Shown: positions 22,936-31,875 of the stretch, piece after piece | Numbering within the stretch: position 1 is the first letter of the stretch | Layout: each line of letters begins with the position of its first letter | Source: Austropuccinia psidii | Lineage: Eukaryota > Basidiomycota > Pucciniomycetes > Pucciniales > Sphaerophragmiaceae | Reading direction: 5' to 3' | Length of the DNA stretch: 64,000 bases | Assembly (NCBI GenBank): GCA_023105745.1 | Contig: JALGQZ010000009.1 | Location: 13,192,564 to 13,256,563, forward strand | Made by a program: the position numbers and the translations under genes | Notes under the pieces: generated by a model | The model's input: only the letters and a program-made list of their open reading frames with translations | What the model was told of the DNA's origin: nothing | Databases searched by the model: none

Positions 22936-24029
22936 CATTTTTGTTGTTCTTCTTTTTATTATTATTATTTATAGCCTATTTGGGTCGTACAGCCCAGTAC
23001 TGGCTATAGGAGGTCGGCTTCCTATATCCTCACTGCAACTCCTGCTTTTCAACTTATTCATTCTACCTTCTTTATATTTTTTATCATTTTTATTATTTTT
23101 TTTTGATAATTTTCTCTTTTTTTTAGTGATTTATCTTTGCGTTATGAATCTTTTACAATGCAAGTTTCTCCAAAAATCTTTTCCTTCAAGAACAGGTCCC
23201 TGAAGATGACTACTGGCCTTGTGAGCACCTCAAACACTACTCGTTGGTGTAGTATTCCCCCTCAACGTATTTCAGGAAGCGGTTAGCAAGCCAAGTCAGG
23301 TAGTGACAAGCAGTGTAAGGGAGTTTCCCTAGCTAATTCTGCTCTCGGAGTGTGGCTTATTTAACTTCTGTGATCTTATAATTCCTAGGTAACGCTGAGC
23401 AAAGCGAGCTAAATCTGCTCTAATCGGAGTAGTTCATCAGTCCGTTGTGGAGTTAGTTGATTCATTCTTCCTATACTTCCTGATAGTTGCATTTGCTTCC
23501 CAAGTACGCTGCATTTGTGATTCTTCAACAATTATAGAACTTTTGTTTGCTGATTTCATGCCTTAACACCCTTCCTCCGACCCAAAGTGGTATTTGTCAT
23601 TTTATTGGTTGACTAATTTTCTCTATCGTTTCACTTGTTGTATTATGGCTGTTGGTAAGTAATGTAGCCTTACTAATTTTCAGTATAGCTCAGTCATCGG
23701 ATCCGTATTTTATGTGACTGGTACCATCAGAAATTCTGCAAGGTAGTGGCACTGCCTCTGATTGCACCCAATAAGTGGAATGTTTAATGGATTTAACGCT
23801 AGCTCAAATCGGTTGCCATTGAACTACCTGCAGCTTTATCTATTGATGCTTTGATCCATTATTATTTTTTACTTTGTATAGGTATCAGCTGACGTAGGAT
23901 TTTGAGAGCTTCCCATAAGGTGAACCCCAGTATTATCGGAGCGCAGTAGAAGAGATACCAGGGTTATTGTTTGATGCTGTCTCGAGAGTACCTTCCATAC
24001 CAAGCTGGTTTGGATCCCTACAAAAATAA

Positions 24030-24037
24030 TATAAATA
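24030..24037 (+). promoter_or_regulatory. Candidate TATA box for the antisense gene
   Basis: TATAAATA in AATATAAATAGGACTC lies ~190 bases before the ATG at 24219. A possible 5'-UTR intron has donor GTATGA at ~24120 and acceptor GTAG before 24160. Inferred from position. Confidence 0.4.
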
Positions 24038-24218
24038 GGACTCTGAGCTTCCTATTTTCCCCATTCCCACTAATCCACCAGTTGATTTTATTGGATTGTT
24101 GTGTTAACTTGACACTTGAGGTATGATCTCGTTCTAGCTTAATTTAATCTAATTGCGTAGAGTGGCCCTTACTGAGATGGGAGAACTCCTCTTTTACAGT
24201 CTCCCATCCTGTTTCAAA

Positions 24219-24607
24219 ATGAGCTCTGATAACCCCGTATACTTGTCCATCTTCTTAAAGGCCATTGAGCCTTTTACAATTGAAGAGTTTGAGGAATTGG
24301 TTTTTGGTACTCCCTCCACACCCATTAAACGATCCATATGGGAGTGGGTTACCTCTATGACTCCCCCTTCAACCCCAGCTCCACCAGAGCCTCGTCGCCG
24401 GAGGAGGAGCCTCCATCTTCAGAGTTGGCATTTTACACCCTCATAAATGGAGATTACAATCCTCAGCTTTTTGTGAATGATCCAGAGACATTCTTTTCAA
24501 TCAGACCTGCTTCCAACTCTCAAGGGTCCAAGAACCCAGCTACCTATACGTATCAATTGCGACCTCATGGTCCAGATGGTTGTGCAATAACTTCCCATTC
24601 CAAATAA
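24219..24607 (+). CDS. Small proline-rich protein, antisense within the gypsy element; possibly frameshifted
   Basis: The ATG at 24219 has a purine at -3 (AAAATGA). The first frame reads MSSDNPVYLSIFLKAIEPF and on through an acidic helix-like segment, then a proline-rich hinge (MTPPSTPAPPEP), and would end at 24446. The overlapping +1 frame continues smoothly from the hinge (EEEPPSSELAFYTLINGDYN) to the stop at 24607. One frameshift near 24390-24400, or a tiny unseen intron, would therefore make one protein of about 128 aa. I do not recognise the family. It sits in the CpG-rich island and is transcribed, if at all, against the retroelement. Whether it is a gene is uncertain; composition and codon quality favour it over chance. 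Confidence 0.45.
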
Positions 24608-24619
24608 TAAGTAAGCCAA

Positions 24620-26168
24620 CAATTTGTTTGTTTTATTGTTTTTGTAGAGACTAAGTAGAGATTATGCTGGCATAAAGCTAATTTGTTCCTTTGGTTTAAT
24701 TTAATTATGTCCTCATCCTTTATCTGTTGTAATTACTAGGCAGCTTGGTTATCTTAGTTACATTGACCACTCAAGCTATGACTCCATGCACTGTTGCTGT
24801 AGCTGCTTAATTGTCTGCAATCAATTGCTGACTAATGATTTTTTTTTGTGATGCTAATGCATTGAATACGTCAAATATTCCATGGATGAAAGAGCCAAGG
24901 TACTTGTTCTAGGCTCTGCAGCAATACAGCCCAAGTTTCTTCTTAGAGAAACTTGGTGAAATTGGAAATGAAAATTTAGTTGTTGAGCCAGTTTGGAATA
25001 TTAAGTTAAATTTGATATACTATGTTGTCTCTGGAAAGAAACCTTTAGTCCACATCTACTTCAGTCATGTTGAGTTCATGTTCCGGTCGTTTTTTTTTGT
25101 TAGGTTTAATGTTTTGTTGTGTGATTCTTCATTTTAATCCTGATGTTATTGTTAGTTGCCAAAAGCCCCCGCTTTTTTTTAAGGAGTGTTATTTATTGGG
25201 GCTTTGAGACCCAAAGAGAACATCATTGAGATGGTAGTTGAGAGGAGAAGTTGATTATCTAGGTTAAATTCAACAACAAAGACAGTTAATTTCTCTCTTT
25301 TTTTTATGATAAAACAAAGTAAATTAAAAATAAATAGAATAAAAATAAAAACAGAAAAAAATAAAATAAAATAAAAAAAAATAAAAAAATAAAAAAAAGT
25401 AAAAGTAATAAAGTAATAAAAAAATAAAAATAAAAATAATAATAATAGTAATAAAATAATAAAATAATATAATAATAACATAATAAGATAATAAAATAAT
25501 AAAATAATGATAAAGGATAAGATGATAAAATAATAAAAACAATAAGATGAAATAATATAATAGCTGAATTTATATTCTGTAATTGACTCTTAGTGATATT
25601 TCAATGAGTGATTTTATCTTTTTAGAATATCTAGATGACTATCTGTGTAGTAAATTCTTTATAGTTTCAAAAAACTAAAGATAATGTAATTTTTTTTATT
25701 TTTATTTATTTTATATTTAATATTTTATATTTATAATTTACTGAGTGTGAATGAAGTGGAGACTAATTTGAAATTTTAATTTTTAGAGCTATTTATTTAG
25801 TTATTTTTTATGAATAAAAACAAAAAAGGAAAGATAATATAGAATAGTGAAATAAAAAAGAAGTCAAATAATTAAATGAATAACTCTTCAAAATCATGTA
25901 GGGTTTTTTTAGTTATCATCTACTGACATGAAGTGAATTGAAACTGATTGTGATTTTATTGATTCTGTTTTTTTATATTCTAGAATTGATTGGAATAATT
26001 TTTTTGTTCTGTTTGATTTTTGAAAGAAAGATAAACAAATAAAAGAAAAAAGTATATTTATAAGAAAGATCTTCAATATGAAGTAAGCTTATACTTTATC
26101 TTTTCCTTCTAAGATTATACAATCTGAAGCTATTTTTGTTTTGTTTTTTTGTTTATTGTATTTTATTT

Positions 26169-26199
<31 letters not shown>

Positions 26200-26589
26200 T
26201 TTTTTATATATTTTTATACATATATTATTATTATTATTATTTCTTTTTTTTGGTCAATTCTTAAAAAAATAAATAATAAGAAATGTAATGAAATAAGAAT
26301 AAAATAATAAATAGAAGAAATAAATAATAATGATATTGATGGAATTAAGATGGATTGAGAAAAAACAAAGAAATAGGGACCTAGCAGGTGAGATTTCTTT
26401 TGGTTAATTCCTTTGACCAAGCATTTTATTTACTAATTCATTCTTGATGAAATTTCCTCCCTTGCATTTTTCTCTTTTCAGACTTTTGAAAAGGCATTCT
26501 TGACAGAAAGACCTCCAATCCTCTGTATTTAATTGAGTTGAACCACCTTTTAGACTGAAGATTGCTGGTATAAGTGTTTCTTCCCAGTG
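24620..26589. repeat. AT-rich low-complexity DNA
   Basis: It contains an A/AAT-rich tract at 25320-25560, (ATTT)n at about 26165-26205 and (TTA)n at 26222-26240. The hydrophobic Phe/Tyr readings on the - strand here are translated poly-AT, not genes. Confidence 0.7.
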
Positions 26590-27249
26590 TCAATCCCAGG
26601 TGGAATTCTCAATTATTTTCCCCCTTGAGATCTTGCTTATTTTACCATTTTCAATTTCAAAATCCTGGAGGTTGAACCAGTCTTGACATTCCCAGGTCCT
26701 CCAAAAAAGTGATTTTCTGAGGTTTTCATCCATGTGGAATATTTCATTCCAGTATTGGTTTCCAAGGTTTCCTTCAATTCCATCCCAGGTCAGTAACTCT
26801 AAGAATTCATTCTTTGTAAGGTTGAATCCAGGTAATTCTTTCCATGGATGAGATCTGACAGTTTCTGATGGTGATTTTTCTTTTTCAAAGATGTCCTCAA
26901 ACTCAATATATGGAAGGACAATGGTGGAAATATCAGGACAGGGTTCTGGCTTTATTTTCAAGAACCAGTCAGGATTTTCAATTAATTCTTGTGGATTGAT
27001 GTAATTGACCCAGACTTCTTTTTCTTCTATCCAGCTGATATCTGTGTCCATTGACCAGGGATTTTCTTGAGGTAATGGACATGATTCCATTTTGAAGGAT
27101 TTGGTGGATTTTGAAGTGTTAAGGTAAGATGAATTGAGAATAGTATCAAATTTATTTATCAAAATAGCTTGAGGGTAGGTTGAATGGATTTTGGATGGTA
27201 ATTTTGGGGTAAGAATTGGAAATTCCTCTTTGATAAGGCAGGAGGTCAC
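26590..27249 (-). CDS. Gypsy accessory ORF C: second copy of a duplicated Trp-rich domain
   Basis: Open from ~27249, but the first ATG is at 27090 (MESCPLPQENPWSMDTD), giving about 166 aa. It contains IVLPYIEFEDIFEKEK, then LTKNEFLELLTWDGIEGNLG and NQYWNEIFHMDENLRKSLFW. These align with the product of 27890-28438 (LPYITFEDIHGDE, LNKIQFLEVLAEEGIQGNLS, NQFWDKTFEMQ), so the two are tandem duplicates inside the retroelement. No known gag, env or pol motif is visible, and no signal peptide or membrane segment. Function unknown. A GGCAG/CTGCC hairpin lies at its 5' edge. This copy is uninterrupted, unlike the neighbouring gag-pro. Confidence 0.55.
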   Translation of the reverse strand: MTSCLIKEEFPILTPKLPSKIHSTYPQAILINKFDTILNSSYLNTSKSTKSFKMESCPLPQENPWSMDTDISWIEEKEVWVNYINPQELIENPDWFLKIKPEPCPDISTIVLPYIEFEDIFEKEKSPSETVRSHPWKELPGFNLTKNEFLELLTWDGIEGNLGNQYWNEIFHMDENLRKSLFWRTWECQDWFNLQDFEIENGKISKISRGKIIENSTWD

Positions 27250-27256
27250 TGCCTAG
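27232..27256 (-). repeat. AGGCAG/CTGCCT hairpin element, copy 1
   Basis: TAAGGCAGGAGGTCACTGCC forms a 6-bp stem (AGGCAG with CTGCCT) around GAGGTCA. The same ~25-base element is repeated almost exactly at 27322-27345 and more loosely at 27777-27800. Copies flank the accessory ORFs. Confidence 0.55.
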
Positions 27257-27321
27257 TGCTTTTTGATTTTGGGTGAGTGAATTTGAGTATTGGATTTGAT
27301 AAAATTAGTATTTCTCCTTGA

Positions 27322-27345
27322 TAAGGCAGGAGGTCACTGCCTAGT
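27322..27345 (-). repeat. AGGCAG/CTGCCT hairpin element, copy 2
   Basis: Identical over the stem and loop to copy 1. It lies directly after the stop codon of accessory ORF B. Confidence 0.55.
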
Positions 27346-27347
27346 GA

Positions 27348-27683
27348 TCAATTGAGTTTAAATCTGACTATTTTGTTTGTTTTTTGATTTTTAGAGCTGT
27401 TATGTGTCTTCAAGATGGGCCTTGATGGTTTGAAATTTAATTGGTCCATTAATTCTTGAGTAATTTGATCATTGGTTTTGTCAGAAACCTCCAAAACTTT
27501 CAGCAATTCCTTGATTTCTTCAATTTCTTGGTTTCTTGATATTGATGAAGTATCCTTAAAGTGCCAAAGGTTCTTTTTATTGAAATAGTCATCTTCTGGT
27601 GACCAATGCAGTTCTTCATTGATAATTTGGTCTTCTTTTATTAATTCTTCCCCATAGGATCCAAAAATTGGTGAATTGGCCAT
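27348..27683 (-). CDS. Gypsy accessory ORF B (111 aa), unknown
   Basis: The ATG at 27683 lies in an ideal start context (CCACCATGG). The product begins MANSPIFGSYGEELIKED, has a charged helical middle (EIEEIKELLKVLEV) and ends in a basic tail (KTNKIVRFKLN). It sits between accessory ORFs A and C in a different frame. Hairpin elements lie just before it (27777-27800) and at its end (27322-27345). No family was recognised. An uninterrupted frame with a strong start inside a decayed element suggests a real product. Confidence 0.5.
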   Translation of the reverse strand: MANSPIFGSYGEELIKEDQIINEELHWSPEDDYFNKKNLWHFKDTSSISRNQEIEEIKELLKVLEVSDKTNDQITQELMDQLNFKPSRPILKTHNSSKNQKTNKIVRFKLN

Positions 27684-27776
27684 GGTGGAGGTGATTTATA
27701 TATTTCTGTAAGTTTTTTTTGTTTTTGTTTTGTTAATTTTTAAGGAATAATTTGTTGATTAATTTCTTGCTTGTTA

Positions 27777-27800
27777 AGGCAGGAAGTCACTGCCTTCTTT
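27777..27800 (-). repeat. AGGCAG/CTGCCT hairpin element, copy 3
   Basis: AAGGCAGGAAGTCACTGCCT has one substitution in the loop and an intact stem. It lies upstream of ORF B and downstream of ORF A. Confidence 0.5.
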
Positions 27801-27889
27801 TAGAGAAAGTGAAAAAAGAAACTAATGATACATTGTATGAATGATACTGATACATTTTAGAGAAAAAATCTTGATTATGCTGGTTTTAT

Positions 27890-28438
27890 TCAAAGTTGAG
27901 CTCCCCCAAGTGGGAAAGGAGAGTGTCTGTTGAGTAACCTGGCCAAAATCAGGTCTTTGAGGGCTTCCACAAAGGCATTTCTTTCTTGAATTTCTGGTTC
28001 TGATGGAAATTCTGACCACCATAAGTCTTCATCAATAAATATATATCCATCTCCAACCCGTTTCAGTCTTCCAGTCTGGTATGTTGATCCATTCAATCCA
28101 AGGTACCATTGGGCCCAAATTTGATTGAAGTAGAGTCCTCTTCTTGGTAAAATTTGCATTTCAAATGTTTTATCCCAGAATTGATTTGAGAGGTTTCCTT
28201 GAATTCCCTCTTCAGCTAATACTTCTAGGAATTGGATTTTGTTCAAGTTTGCTCCTGGAAGATGACATAAATCTTTATCTTCATATAACCTTTCTTGAGC
28301 TTCATCCCCATGAATATCTTCAAAGGTGATGTATGGCAGGTAAATGTAATTGTATTCATTTTATAAGATGGATTCTGTTTCATCCTCTTCATTGGGAGGT
28401 TTCCCGATAAATTCAGGGGCTTTCCAGTTGCCATTCAT
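27890..28438 (-). pseudogene. Gypsy accessory ORF A: first copy of the duplicated Trp-rich domain, one stop
   Basis: The reading from the ATG at 28438 (MNGNWKAPEFIGKPPNEEDE) overlaps the end of gag-pro in another frame. It is interrupted by one TAA near 28360, then runs NYIYLPYITFEDIHGDE... through FLEVLAEEGIQGNLSNQFWD, RRGLYFNQIWAQWYLGLNG and DEDLWWSEF to the stop at 27890. The middle is homologous to ORF C. The overlap with the protease frame suggests it was expressed as a separate protein. Unknown function. Confidence 0.5.
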
Positions 28439-31400
28439 AAGGTTCTTGGTTGTTCAATGGTGTGTCCAAGAAGCTGATATGGTATGTGTCTTTTAAATTT
28501 TTGTCTCTTTCTTCCATAATTCTGAGGTCCTTTTCAATTTCATTTATAATTTCTTCATCTGAGAGCTCATGATGCTTACTAAATCTGACTTTCTTCTTTT
28601 TGGGTTTAGGTTTGAAAGGGTTTCCATGTATTTTCTCATTTCCATCTACTAAAATCTGGAAGGTTTCTTCCTTGTTATCAATTGGCTTGTAAACTATGCT
28701 GGGTGATTCATCTTCAGAGGTTGAGTCTTCAAGTTTTCTATTGAGGTTGTTTGGCCATTGGTTATTTTGTAAATCTTGACCAAAGTCATTACTTTTTGGA
28801 GATATGAACAGCTCTTGGGTCTTTGGGGTCAGATTGATTATGGTATTGTCTCTTTTGGCATTTTGATCCTTCTTTCCTGTTGTATTTCTGACCAATTTTT
28901 CCCTATTGCATAAATCCATTCCTCTAGGTGGACCAGTTTGCCATTCAAGTGCTTGAGGCATGCATAATCTTCTTCCATCAGGTTCTTGATAGCTTAGTAT
29001 TTCACCTTGTTTATGGGAGAATTCTAGTCTGATATTTTTGTCTGCCAAGAAAGGTCTTCCAAGTACTGTATGGACAGATCCTTTGGCAATAAAAAAGTGA
29101 ATTTGAGGTTCTTCACCTGAAGCGAAGATGATTGGAGTCAATTCTGAAAGTGCCACCAAAGAAGTGGTATGCCCTCCAATACCTCTGAGGTTCATGTTAA
29201 GATTTCTTGTTGTGAGTGAGGCTTTTATTGCTATTTCTTCTGGTATAATGTTGAGTTCTGCCCCAGTGTCCACTAATGCTCTGATAGGATATTCTTCCTT
29301 TCCAATGAAGATTTCCATAAATCCCAAAGGACAGGCATAATGAATCTTGGGCTTTGGTATTTCTTTGAATACAAATGTTAATAGTCTTTCTTAAAGATCC
29401 ATTGAGTTGAGTTATTTAATCTTTTCCTTGTCTTTTTCTGATAATTCCTGTAATTTATGGACAAAATTTGGTGACATCCTCAAATTTTCTTCAATGGTGA
29501 GGTTGATCTTTTGTTGCATAATTTTCTTAATAATTTTGTCAATTTCTAATTTAGTTTCAACTTGTTTCTTTTGAGGTTTTCTGAGCTTCTTTTCTTCTTT
29601 GGAAATTTTCTCATCTTAATTCTTATTTGCAATATTCTCAATTTCCTCCTCAGGTTGGTCTGGTTTTGATATATTTGAATTTTGAAATTTGGTGGGAATT
29701 ATTACTCTTTCTTCTTCCTTTTCTTCTTCAATATAAGTTCCTGGGATAGCAGCTTTCTTCTTTAGCTCTTGACTTTAGGATTGTCTTTCCATTCTTTGCT
29801 TGGTCCGCCTTAGTCCAATGTGTGATTCAAATGGATCATTGGCTGAGGAAATGGTAGGTGGTTTCCAATTTGACCAATCTTCAACATGTGCAATTGAGGT
29901 TGATTTATCCTCTGGTTTCTTTTCAGTGGGCTTAATCTCTTCTTCTTGTTTTTGTTTTACCACAGGGTTCTCCATAAATTTCTTGTTGAGCTCTGCTTGT
30001 TCTTTTGCAAAAGCCCTGACTATGTCTTTGACACTTTCATTCCCTTCCATAGGTACTCTCTGATAGTTGGGGAAGAGGTAAAATGCTCCTTGTGTTCTGA
30101 TGATTCTTCTGTCCAGATCCTCAGCAAGGTGAGTGCATCTAGTTGCTGAATGGCCTTCTTCTTTGCAGTAAGCACATCTTAATGGTGGTCTTGGAGCCAT
30201 TTGAGCTGGTATGTAAATTTGATAACTGGATGAAAATGGTGGTAAGGGATTCCTTGGCCTGTATGGTTGATTATTTTGAGGGAATCTTTGCTCTTGATTA
30301 TTGTTCCAATTCCTTCTTGGTGGAGTAACTGCTTCTGAAAGTGTTTGGAGTTGATTGCAAACTTCTTTAACTTATTCTTTTCCCTCATTTCTTGGTTGAG
30401 GTTCTGGTTGTGGAGGATTCTGGATTTTATGGGTAAGTTCTTTTACTTGTTTTAAAACTTCATCTCAGCTTTCATCCTCAAATCTTGTTTTCTTTTCTGG
30501 GGGTTTTGGTTTAGAAAATTCTTTTTGTTGAATGAGTACCTTGGCCTCCAAGTCCTGTTTAATGTATGATTCCAAAATATCCAATCTTGGAATGATGTAA
30601 CCTCCATCAAAGGCTTGAACCATAGCTCTTTCTTTAATCATTTCTTTGTGAATTGATTCTTGAACACTAGTGGAAAGGCTGGCCAATATTTCCTGGTTAT
30701 GATTGATATCACCTTGGATATATTGGTATCTTTTGAGGTAAGTGATGATTGCTTCATATTCCCCAATGAATTTTCTGTATTGAGTCATGTTTCTTATTCC
30801 TCCTTCTTGCTGAGGTTTTGTGAATAAATCAGTGATTGAGGATAATCTGTATCTTCTTTCAGGTGAGACTGTTCCCCATCTTCTTTTCATATACACTTTC
30901 AATTGATCCCAATCAGCTGTTTCATATCCTGGCATTCCTTCAATATGATATCTGATTTCTTAATCTTTTGTCCAAAATGCTATTTGCCTTGCAATGTCTC
31001 TTCCACTTGCTCCTTCAATTTCTGCAATATTTTCAACTTTCTTGATGAATCTTTCAACATCCTTTCCATCAAACCACAATTTATAGTACTTGGCTCTGAT
31101 TTTCACTATTGGAGTAGTGTTTCTTGGAATTTCTTGATGTAATGGAGTTGGCATTTGGGAAGAAATGTTGACTCTTCTGGGTAAGGTACTTTGTCTTTGT
31201 TCTGTATAAGGTGTTGATGTGGCCATGGGTCTAGGATAAGGTGAAGGTGATCCATGCTGCCTGAATGGTCTTGGAAGGGTGGTCTGTTCCTCAAGTGGAC
31301 TATTTTGTGGAGTATAACTTGATGATTTATTTTTTCCTTCCTTTTTGATTAGTGCTAGTAATTCTGCTTTCATTTCTAGAATCTTCTCCTGAAGTCTCTC

Positions 31401-31795
31401 TGTTGAAGAAATTTCTTCCTGTCCTTCAACAGTCTCTCCATTAAGGTTTTCTTCCTGGATTCCTTCAATACGACCAGGTAATTTTGATGATGAAGGTTTA
31501 TCCATTTTTGATTGGTTAATTTCCTCTTTTGAGATTGATTTATTGAGTTTATTTCTTTCAAGGAGATCAAGGAAGAATTTCTCCACAACCTTCAAGTCCC
31601 TTTTATTGGTTCTTGGTTTTGCAATTGGGAAATTTGAATATTTATTTGATTCCTCCCCTAGTTCTGTTTCTTGCTTGGGTGGATAATGATAATGGTCAGA
31701 GTGAGTTGATGATTTAGATTCTTGAGATGATGGTTTGGGCTTATTTTGATTATTTGAATCCAGTTTTTTGCTATAAAAATAGTGTTCTTGGAGTA
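28413..31795 (-). pseudogene. gag: Gypsy Gag-protease polyprotein with seven in-frame stops and no frameshift
   Basis: A single frame of ~3.4 kb can be followed from 31795 to the stop at 28413. It is interrupted by stops at 30960, 30465, 30372, 29775, 29616, 29412 and 29391 (five TAA between the aspartate-rich and linker parts, TGA at 30465). No clear ATG remains at the 5' end. Gag proper shows the capsid-like blocks FWTKD/EIRYHIEGMPGYETADW and YRKFIGEYEAIITYLKR. Nucleocapsid is a CCHC zinc knuckle, CAYCKEEGHSATRC (~30140-30185). The retropepsin has ALVDTGAELNIIPEEIA (~29225-29290), the Asp-Thr-Gly active site, and VLGRPFLADKNIRLEF (~29020-29070). It built the particle and cut the polyprotein. 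The lack of indels implies decay by base substitution only. Confidence 0.85.
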
Positions 31796-31855
31796 GTTAA
31801 GGATTTTTTATTGTAATTTGAATTAATTTTTTTATATTGAAATTTGAGGTTTCAA

Positions 31856-31873
31856 GCCACTGTTGGGACACCA
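31856..31873 (-). other. Primer-binding site of the gypsy element
   Basis: On the sense strand TGGTGTCCCAACAGTGGC starts two bases inside the 5' LTR end. The leading TGG pairs with the CCA end of a tRNA primer. I cannot name the tRNA without comparison. Confidence 0.65.
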
Positions 31874-31875
31874 GA

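Larger units (their letters stand above)
22980..24620 (+). other. CpG-rich island inside the CpG-poor gypsy element
   Basis: I count roughly 30 CG dinucleotides in these 1.6 kb, against a few per kilobase on either side. Base composition is more balanced and there are few homopolymer runs. It coincides with a TATA box and an ORF on the + strand, antisense to the retroelement. It may be captured host DNA, a nested element, or a part of the element kept unmethylated. Confidence 0.6.
18960..26589. other. 7.6-kb spacer between the accessory ORFs and pol
   Basis: No sense-strand coding was recognised. From 19051 to 22935 it holds a dispersed array of ~27-nt two-helix motifs (separate entry). From 22980 to 24620 it holds a CpG-rich stretch with an antisense ORF, and from 24620 to 26590 AT-rich low-complexity DNA. 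The usual gypsy layout has RT directly after protease, so the spacer is extra to the normal element. Confidence 0.7.

Noticed and set aside
22973..23010. AGCC-cagtact-GGCT as a further copy of the spacer motif
   Set aside because: It has one helix but lacks the GTTTA core and the second interleaved helix.
25179..25542. Hydrophobic Phe/Tyr/Leu-rich ORFs that look like membrane proteins
   Set aside because: They are translations of an AAT/A-rich low-complexity tract.
27088..27249. N-terminal 53 codons of the 219-codon accessory frame
   Set aside because: The upstream start would be GTG inside a hairpin element; the first ATG is at 27090.
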